Assembly (NCBI GenBank): GCA_018907035.1 | Contig: JACCIC010000014.1 | Location: 5,524,501 to 5,588,500, forward strand | Source of the DNA: Sycobia sp. Sy_11 | Taxonomy: Eukaryota > Arthropoda > Insecta > Hymenoptera > Epichrysomallidae | DNA: 64,000 nucleotides | Direction of reading: 5' to 3' | In this document: positions 56,951-64,000 of the stretch, one piece after another | Layout of the letters: each line of letters opens with the position of its first letter | Numbering within the stretch: position 1 is the first letter of the stretch | Position numbers and translations under genes: made by a program | The notes under the pieces: generated by a model | Database searches by the model: none | The model's input: only the letters and a program-made list of their open reading frames with translations | What the model was told of the DNA's origin: nothing

Positions 56951-57872
56951 TATTAAATTTAAATGGAGCCAACGCGTGGATTACAGCAGGGAAGCTACTT
57001 GCATCACCTAAACTGCCATATTAAAATTACATTGTAGACGTTGCTCTGCAGCTCATGTTTATATTAGATTAATATATACACAACATTTTCTAAATGGATC
57101 TGATTTTCATTCGTGCAGGAAGAAAATAATACAATGACGACAGCCATTTATTACGAAGATAAGTAGTTTATATATTATTATTTAGTATGTAGTAATAAAA
57201 ATTACTTAAAATATCAATTTAGAAAGCTGTTGGTAAAAGATTTATGTATCTGTCTATGTATCTAATAAAATTCCGAGAGATGTTGGATACTAATCAAAAA
57301 CTGATATGAATACGTTTAATAATGTAATTAATAATTCTTCTTTACGAGATAAAGTACAGCAAACCGTGGCAATATCTCGTTACAAAGTCAAAAGCATAAA
57401 TGTCGTTTTTGGCTCCGCTCGAGAACTCGGCATCCGTACTGAGTTATGTAAATAACAGGAATAAAAGACATAATTTGTAATCGTTTCAATTACTTTACTG
57501 CTCTGCAGATTTCTATTGAAGTATGCCGTATACAAACACATATGCTGATATTCACGATAGAGTCCCATTTGGATACATAAACCAATAAGAAATATATGAT
57601 TATAGCTTCGACGTATTGCCGAAATGATTTACATCGACACATTCGTTCCCTGTCTGATCTCTGATCATAATCCGTGACATTTATTTAACCCGAAAAAATA
57701 CAATACAGTTTCCAAATCGCAAAATTATTTTATTCTTTTTTTTCATCAACGAATTTTTATTATCTCGCGAAAATCGAATCCGTAATCCAATCAAATGTTC
57801 AAAAAAGGAATGACTGAAAATTTCATTATTACATCCGGTAACGATGGGAATTGAAAACGAAAATTAGTGTTT
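56951..57872. other. AT-rich non-coding stretch
   Basis: Nothing recognised. Confidence 0.55.
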
Positions 57873-57894
57873 AAAAAAAAAAAAAAAAAAAAAA
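57873..57894 (+). repeat. Homopolymer A22
   Basis: A22 with no flanking direct repeat found. Confidence 0.95.
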
Positions 57895-58081
57895 CAGATC
57901 CGACGGCTCGTGAATTTTTCACCATGCAAAAATGTACGAAACGAATTTTAATTAATTTTGCGGTCCTTCCGCAGCCACAGGAACAAGGGACCAACTAAAA
58001 TTTTTATAGCTTCCGAGAAATGATTGAACCTAGTTTCCCGGCTCTGTACCCACTCACCCTCCCTCTCTCTCCCTCCCTCTG

Positions 58082-58084
<3 letters not shown>
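57895..58084. other. Transition into GC-rich DNA
   Basis: Nothing recognised. Confidence 0.5.

Positions 58085-58118
<34 letters not shown>
58085..58118. repeat. (CT)n microsatellite
   Basis: About sixteen CT units after an imperfect CCCTCT lead-in from about 58060. Confidence 0.95.
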
Positions 58119-58120
<2 letters not shown>

Positions 58121-58814
58121 TTAATCCGACGCCACGGGTCGACCGAAACTTTTAAACCCGCGTGCTGAATTAATTATGCGCGCGCGAAATTTACGCGACA
58201 GAGCATAAACACAGCAACGCGTCATCGGTCGACGCACTCGTTTCGCCCCTCCCGTTACTATTCGCCCCTACTATTCGACTGCTACCACTGCGCGGGCCCG
58301 GGAACGAATTCGCGACGCGAGCGTTATTCCGTCTCGTCATAAACGCCCTCCGACCCACGACATCGACGCAATTTCACGTTATATCACCGTAATTCGGACA
58401 AAGGCCGCTTGCCGAAGGAACGACCGAGCTCGTCGATCCGTTGCCCTTCTGCGCAGATTCAGTCTCCTTTCGCCCTCCCCCCTCCCGCGAAACGAAGTTC
58501 CCATCGGCCACCCCCCCCCCGCCCTGCGTTTCCTCCGCCATTTCGCCCCGCTAAAAACTCGCGGATCGCATGGCTAGGCGGCGGTAGTCGCTCGACGATG
58601 CGCCGCGGCGGCGAAAATACAATTTTCCGATAGCATTTCGTCGAGCTGCCATAATGGAAAGCACGGGGTGCGGTGCGAGGGATGGGGAGTATGCCGCGAG
58701 CGCCCGGCAAACGACGAAGGGGTGGTTGCGCATATGTTATAGAGGTCGCGGAGGCGGTATAGCGAAATGTCGTATTTTAATAACTCGCTAATTGGCTGCG
58801 TTTCGTGCTACTCT

Positions 58815-58816
<2 letters not shown>
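58119..58816. other. CpG-rich block, no gene recognised
   Basis: Dense CpG with C10 at 58511-58520. Frames on both strands are Arg/Pro-rich and mutually overlapping. Confidence 0.55.

Positions 58817-58872
<56 letters not shown>
58817..58872. repeat. (CT)n microsatellite, 28 units
   Basis: Perfect CT array. Confidence 0.97.
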
Positions 58873-58876
<4 letters not shown>

Positions 58877-59030
58877 TCTCACTCACTCTCCCTCTCAGTG
58901 TTTAATTAGGAATTGCGGTTTATTATGCCAACAGTTGTCATAATAGCGCTTACGCGCCGGGAAATGCACTTGTGTACTTTACGGTGATTTGCCCGCCGGG
59001 CTTTCCTACTTCCGCGTTAATTTGCTCTCC

Positions 59031-59055
59031 GCCCCCCGCCCCCCGCCCCCCGCGC
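59031..59055 (-). repeat. (GCCCCCC)3 heptamer repeat, quadruplex-prone
   Basis: Three C6 runs separated by single G on the plus strand, that is three G6 runs with single-base spacers on the minus strand. This is a composition prone to G-quadruplex or i-motif folding. Confidence 0.9.
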
Positions 59056-59129
59056 CATCAAACCCCCGTCTCTTTCAAATGATATTACATACGTGCAATT
59101 AACGCTGATGCTGACTCCCGGGTCAAAGG

Positions 59130-59131
<2 letters not shown>

Positions 59132-59176
<45 letters not shown>
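59132..59176. repeat. (GA)n microsatellite, about 22 units
   Basis: Perfect GA array. Confidence 0.97.
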
Positions 59177-59179
<3 letters not shown>

Positions 59180-60423
59180 GTAAGCGAGGGATACGCAGAA
59201 AATGGGAAATTGGAAAACCTGAGTTAGCGAAAAGCAATAGTAAAGCATATTACGACATTCAGGCACTGTACAAACTTTTGTATAGGGTTGAAAACAGGAT
59301 GTCGCGATAATTCGACTAATTATCTATATTTAATATTATGTAAAATACAAAATTTACGATGTACTGCATAATGAGACAGTAGGTCATCCGATTCATAAAA
59401 TCCCATAGTTTCGCCGTTTCTATTACCATCGTCGATCATAAACTCAATACACCGCTGCGCGTCTGTCCAGCCGGCCTCCTTCGTGATGACTCTCTATCCC
59501 TTGGCCTTACTAAGCATTAATTATCTATTCTAGTCCGCTTTGACAATGCGCAGACGTATAACTGTGTTAATAACTACAAGACGCCGCTCGCACAGAATAA
59601 GCGTATACTCTGTACGCGTACAATTTGAATCTCAGCGACAACAGCCGAGATCTAACCTACTGCGTACGCAAACAATGACGATTAGTCTGCATGCATTAAA
59701 CGAGCCGCTTGATAATCCACGGAATTTTCAATGGTTTTCCGCTAATTTCAATCTGGAGCGTAGGATACAGAAGTTACCTGAATTGATAATGTCAAGTCGA
59801 GGGATGAAACGAAAGTGATTGTTCTGATCTCGGGTTAAAGGATATTCCCAGATATTACTGTTGTCAATGAAAACCCCGTCCTCAGTGGTATTTCCGATTC
59901 TTCTCTCATAATAACCACTCTCTCCACCGTCTAAACATTTCGATATCATTACCGATCAATCCTAAATCATTATGAACAACGAAAAAAAGATCAAAAGCAT
60001 CGGGCATCCCTCCGAGTAAAAATAGATCGTAATATTTTATTATTACTCTTATAAAAGTTGAAAAAAGTTACCTTTACATTGAATATTCACATTCTTCCCA
60101 AATTTCTATACATGTTTCTAATCGAGAAAAAATTTCTATCAAAATCAAAATTGCTCCTTTGCTCCGACGATCATTAATTTAACATATTATAATCGTAATT
60201 GAAAATATGTATATAAAATAATATTGGAATAAACATTGACTGACGAGACAGTTGTACTTCACCAGGATCAGTATAACATCAATGCTTGTATTAATCGAAG
60301 CAGAAAAATCGTCGATATCAACGTACCTACGTTATACTCGATGCAATATTAGAACGCCCGCAAAATGACTTGGCGCGTGTGGGTCTAAGTCAAGTTTTCC
60401 ACGTGTCGTATCTGTGAAAATTT
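59177..60423. other. Mixed AT-rich DNA, no gene recognised
   Basis: A 92-residue plus-strand frame at 59540-59818 is Arg-rich at its start and mixed later, with no recognisable motif or splice context. It is not called as a gene. Confidence 0.45.
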
Positions 60424-60684
60424 CTATTCCTCTGCTTTTACGTTTAAATCGAGCGATAAGCGCGAAAAAACTATTTTCCAAAGATAAACTCCGTTCCTCG
60501 TCGAAAATCCCACAGTGAAATTATTCATAAAACTCAGGTTGCTTTCATTTAACAAACTTATAATTACATCTTCATTCCTTATACATTCCAAGAATCCGTT
60601 TATACCGTATAAATAGGGGGAATTAGCATTCGCTGGGATATTCACACCAGTGAATGGATATAAATCACGGAATTTCGCAGTCAT
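60424..60684 (-). CDS. Unassigned 86-residue ORF
   Basis: The frame from ATG 60684 reads MTAKFRDLYPFTGVNIP, has an Asn/Ser-rich middle (LLNESNLSFMNNF) and ends LNVKAEE at TAG. It is free of simple repeat once the upstream GAAC/GA array is excluded; the longer 121-residue reading begins in that array and is implausible. No domain, splice signal or promoter is identified. It is listed only because its composition is protein-like. Confidence 0.2.
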   Translation of the reverse strand: MTAKFRDLYPFTGVNIPANANSPYLYGINGFLECIRNEDVIISLLNESNLSFMNNFTVGFSTRNGVYLWKIVFSRLSLDLNVKAEE

Positions 60685-60716
60685 CGTCGAAAAAATGAAT
60701 ACGTAGAAATGATTTC

Positions 60717-60737
60717 GAACGAACGAACGAACGAACG
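60717..60737. repeat. (GAAC)n tetranucleotide repeat
   Basis: Five GAAC units. Confidence 0.94.
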
Positions 60738-61103
60738 CCTTCACCCCGACCACTCTCTCCCTTCCCCCTCCCCTCTCTCTCTCTCTCACTCATCTTACCT
60801 CACTCCGAAAATTACATAATAAATCGGACTTCCCGTAAGAAATCAAAGAGCGGACACGCTCGTTATTAACGTACAACGCGTGTCGGGCGAGAAAATAAAA
60901 AGGCTGCGCCGTCGCACGCGCGTGAATTTGCATTCAATTCCTGTACACAACGTAATACACAGTAATAATACAGGGATTCTTCCTATATAGTCGCCGACAG
61001 CGATCTTTTTCTCTCGAACGCTCGTGTTACTTTTTTCTTTCTTTATTCTTCTCTTCGCGCTATTACAACTCGCTCTAATGCCCCCGCGATAAACGGACGG
61101 GCA

Positions 61104-61105
<2 letters not shown>
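60738..61105. other. CpG-containing non-coding stretch
   Basis: Short CT tract near 60770-60788. Nothing else. Confidence 0.5.
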
Positions 61106-61152
<47 letters not shown>

Positions 61153-61170
61153 AGAGAGAGAGAGAGAGAG
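61106..61170. repeat. Compound (TA)n(GA)n microsatellite
   Basis: About twenty-one TA units then ten GA units. Confidence 0.97.
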
Positions 61171-61299
61171 CTACACTAAACGTGCGCGAAGTGGAAGAAA
61201 GGGGAGGAGGTACTTCTTAAACGCGTCGCGCAATGCTGCTAGAAAGAGAGGCGTCGACCCGCGAGCGCACATCGGTCTCGCGTATATACGCACTTAATG

Positions 61300-61300
<1 letters not shown>

Positions 61301-61350
<50 letters not shown>
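61301..61350. repeat. (TA)n microsatellite, 25 units
   Basis: Perfect TA array. Confidence 0.97.
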
Positions 61351-61355
<5 letters not shown>

Positions 61356-61452
61356 TGAGCTCTCCCAGCGCGCCGGAGCGACGGTTAACGAGCCGCGACG
61401 TACGGACGAAAGTGTAGCCTGTTTCCGGCCAATTAGCAGGCTTTATTAAACG

Positions 61453-61471
61453 CGCCGCCGCCGCCGCCGCC
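61453..61471. repeat. (GCC)n trinucleotide repeat
   Basis: Six GCC units, with a nearby GGCGGCG that could pair with them as a hairpin. Confidence 0.93.
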
Positions 61472-61896
61472 ATCGCCTCGGCGGCGAGGATACGTATGAG
61501 CGAGGCTACGCTTTCATCCCCCTGTCTTTCTCTCTTTTACTCTCTTCCTCGCAAACGTCTATTAATTTGACTGCTCAAAGCGAGAGATTCCTTTTTTTTT
61601 CATTTTCTTTTTCCTTTTCCTTTACAGCGGCGGCGTTTGTTTTAAGAATTCTTATGCGAACGCAAGGGAATTGCGGCCATTGCGAACTGATTCTCACGAT
61701 ATATATTTATAATATATAGTATAAATATATAAATGTGTGTGTGTGTGTGTTCTGCAGCAGGAATAAATTAGAATCGTTGTGGGCGATAGTCCCATGCGAA
61801 GTGTTGCACATAACGCTTGATTTATGTCTCAGCGCTAAACACAAATTTATGTAAATAATTTTTAATAGGTAAGCATGACGGATATATGCTTGCCGA
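61472..61896. other. Non-coding transition to AT-rich DNA
   Basis: Short (TG)n at 61734-61750. No gene. Confidence 0.55.
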
Positions 61897-62088
61897 ATGA
61901 GTTTGTCTACTTCCAAGAGTGATTACGAAAGAGGACGATCGATAGAAATAGCCTTTTTCTCGCCTCCTTATTCACAGTTGACGGAAGAGCAAGGAAAAGA
62001 CATGAAAAGATATGAAAATGTATTTGATATGAAAATGTTAAAATATATAAAAAATCATCCCTGTTCACGGATTGGGAAAATTACATAA
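61897..62088 (+). CDS. Unassigned 63-residue ORF
   Basis: The frame reads MSLSTSKSDYERGRSIEIAF, then a Lys/Glu-rich stretch (TEEQGKDMKRYENVFDMKM) and stops at TAA. Composition is hydrophilic and not repeat-derived. No promoter, splice site or family was recognised, and frames of this length are expected by chance. Confidence 0.18.
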   Translation: MSLSTSKSDYERGRSIEIAFFSPPYSQLTEEQGKDMKRYENVFDMKMLKYIKNHPCSRIGKIT

Positions 62089-62393
62089 AGTAAAGAATTT
62101 AAAAAAAAATACCAATGGATATAAAAATTATTCTCACTTGAATAATTACAGAAAATGAACTTAAATAATGCATTTTCATGACCAACAAGAACTTTATCAG
62201 GTTGTAAACCGACACCCAAGAACCTTCTTTTAATTAAATAATTTCCAAAAATTTAGTGACATTTTAAAAAATTAAAAGAAAATATGATTGTGACGATATG
62301 TTTCAGATCATTATAAATGTGAAAGAAATGTTTACGATACGTCTGGACTGAAAATCATCCCTAATGAATAGAGTAAGGCCAGTTTTGTTATTA
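62089..62393. other. AT-rich non-coding stretch
   Basis: Nothing recognised. Confidence 0.55.
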
Positions 62394-62451
62394 GGAACAT
62401 TAATTATTCATTATTAATGAATAATTAAACATTCATTATTAATGACGTTCC
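62394..62451. repeat. Perfect 29 bp palindrome with repeated core
   Basis: TTAATTATTCATTA (62400-62413) and TAATGAATAATTAA (62415-62428) are exact complements around one central T. The core ATTCATTATTAATGA is repeated exactly at 62431-62445, and GGAAC/GTTCC (62394, 62447) enclose the whole segment. TAATTA and ATTAAT are homeodomain-type words. Confidence 0.9.
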
Positions 62452-63626
62452 AATCCCTCATAACATATACGATTTATCAAAAATTTCGTAGACTCATCTT
62501 AATGTTTTGCAACGAATAATTCCACGCCGAATGCATATTCGTATCTCCATTACGCACCTCTGCGTAAACCGCGAACGAGCCGGATATGCCCGCCGTCATT
62601 CCGCGTTAAATCGCGCCCCCGAATGTTTTGCTGAATTTTTGAAAACGTCACACCGTCTCAAAGTACGATGCTAATCACCGGCGAATAAATGATATGACAG
62701 GATAAATACGAGGGCTGTACGCGTTTCTTTCGACGTTCGCTTATCCAAAGATTAGTTTATATAACTGAAAATTCAATAGAGTATAATCTCAATCATATAC
62801 CGATCTCGCGGTCGGTACCTCCCCCCCCTCCCTCTAAAAAGTTCACGTAGTCGATAAGACCTTTTTCTCCGATCGGTGGAATCGGACGGTAAATTTTAAA
62901 AAGTTTCATCGGTTTTTTTTTCACATATCGTATTATTATAACGATTCGTAAGAGTCAAATATACGAAGTATCATTCGATCTTTTGATAATTGGGTCAAAA
63001 TATCAACGAGAACGAAGCTATTTTTACTAATATTTCTTGTATATTGGTATTATATTTCTACGAATAAAAATTTTATTTTTTAATCATTCCAGTACAAATT
63101 AGAAATATTGAATGCTCGTCCCGTACTCTTTCGAATATGATTCGGTCGCACGTCGTGAAACGATCCTGAAAATCGTTACGAAGAATAATCGTCCCAAAGA
63201 AATGTCGTTCGGTTCACCGCTGTAAGGAATGACAAAGTCCTGGGGAAATTTTTCCCGTAATTCTGCGATGTAGCGCGAAGTGGATTGAGATGAATTAAAA
63301 TGAATCCCTTTGTACGAACAGTGACGCAAGTTCTAGAACGAATTTGATTAGCATTTCCATAGTACAATGTGAAATTCGGCAGACGGATCGGTATAATTAG
63401 GATGACATGTCTTACATCTGTTGTAAGGTGCAGCCGGTACATAGACAATACTTTCTTTAAATACAGTCGGAGATAATATAATAAGTAGTGAAGTAATAAG
63501 TTTCGTTTGGAACGCTGGTAAACTCATACTTATACGCATTTTTGCCCCACCATTCGTATCGAGATCCTTGTATTACATACGATAAATTTTCACTCCAGGA
63601 GCTTGTATTAAATTTCTACAGTTTAG
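62452..63626. other. AT-rich non-coding stretch
   Basis: Overlapping minus-strand frames at 63099-63539 are unremarkable. No gene recognised. Confidence 0.5.

Positions 63627-63671
<45 letters not shown>
63627..63671. repeat. (TA)n microsatellite
   Basis: About twenty TA units with one phase break near 63634. Confidence 0.96.
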
Positions 63672-63676
<5 letters not shown>

Positions 63677-64000
63677 CGACAAGGATAGAATCGGCATTGT
63701 CACTTCGAGCCATTGTTTAGGCATTCTACTTTCGCTACTTTCAACAAAGTTTATAGACTTGAAGCTATAGTCTTATATGTATGTCATTGTGTATAGGGCA
63801 ATATTAGTAGATGCATTGGTTTAAAACACTTGTGTACGTCTGATCGATCTCTTGAGGAAGTCGTCCAAAATCCATTATATTGCTGATAAAACTTCAAAAC
63901 GGTATCAAAATGGAAAATACAGTCTTAGCAATCGAAATGATAATTAAAATTTCAAAAAATTCCTCATTTATACAGACCGTCAGTTGAATACTTGATGATA
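63672..64000. other. AT-rich non-coding stretch
   Basis: Nothing recognised to the end of the window. Confidence 0.55.

Overview
This window is eukaryotic nuclear DNA, most likely from an insect. The evidence is canonical GT-AG-like splice signals, TATA plus initiator core-promoter geometry, a two-unit TTAGG telomere-type motif, a non-LTR retrotransposon remnant, and an extreme load of dinucleotide repeats. A hymenopteran (ant or wasp) fits the TTAGG unit and the alternating base composition, but this is an inference and no gene proves the taxon. No operons, bacterial genes, rRNA, confident tRNA or CRISPR arrays are present.

The layout is an alternation, every few kilobases, of AT-rich quiet DNA (for example 3.6-7.5, 13.2-15.7, 23.5-29.4, 33.8-35.0, 36.1-38.4, 39.9-41.3, 42.8-46.0, 47.3-48.6, 52.6-53.5, 56.0-57.9 and 61.7-64.0 kb) and CpG- or pyrimidine-rich blocks (1.5-3.5, 7.6-9.8, 11.0-12.9, 15.7-17.5, 19.2-23.4, 29.5-31.1, 32.3-33.7, 35.1-36.0, 38.5-39.8, 46.0-47.3, 48.7-49.8, 51.6-52.5, 55.4-56.0, 58.0-59.2 and 60.7-61.6 kb). 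Long (TA)n, (CT/GA)n and (GT/CA)n arrays sit mainly inside or at the edges of the GC-rich blocks. About thirty (TA)n tracts and about twenty-five (GA/CT)n tracts are visible. Most long reading frames in the window are translations of these repeats and are not genes.

No complete recognised gene is present, so the window is best read as intergenic or very long intronic DNA. The best protein homology is a decayed R1-type non-LTR retrotransposon ORF2 fragment on the minus strand at 50.75-51.15 kb. Several short segments look like isolated exons because coding-like frames abut good splice sites or promoters: 678-764, 17755-17804, 27928-28001, 32149-32335 and the first exon at 52082-52137 with its TATA/initiator. 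A few unassigned small ORFs are also worth testing (36.6, 48.3, 56.7, 60.4 and 61.9 kb). All are low confidence.

The most informative structures are repeats that simple-repeat masking would miss. They are: two diverged copies of a ~220 bp element in opposite orientation (12.94-13.17 and 17.96-18.17 kb); a ~140 bp repeat in inverted orientation around 41.93-42.77 kb; two copies of a 54 bp repeat (10.58 and 13.58 kb); a short RNA retroposed with a poly(A) tail and a perfect 13 bp target-site duplication (54.61-54.73 kb); a ~460 bp cryptically repetitive GTTCGA-word region (18.55-19.01 kb); a 4-copy palindrome-bearing minisatellite (23.5-23.75 kb); and several perfect palindromes. No convincing new protein system was found.
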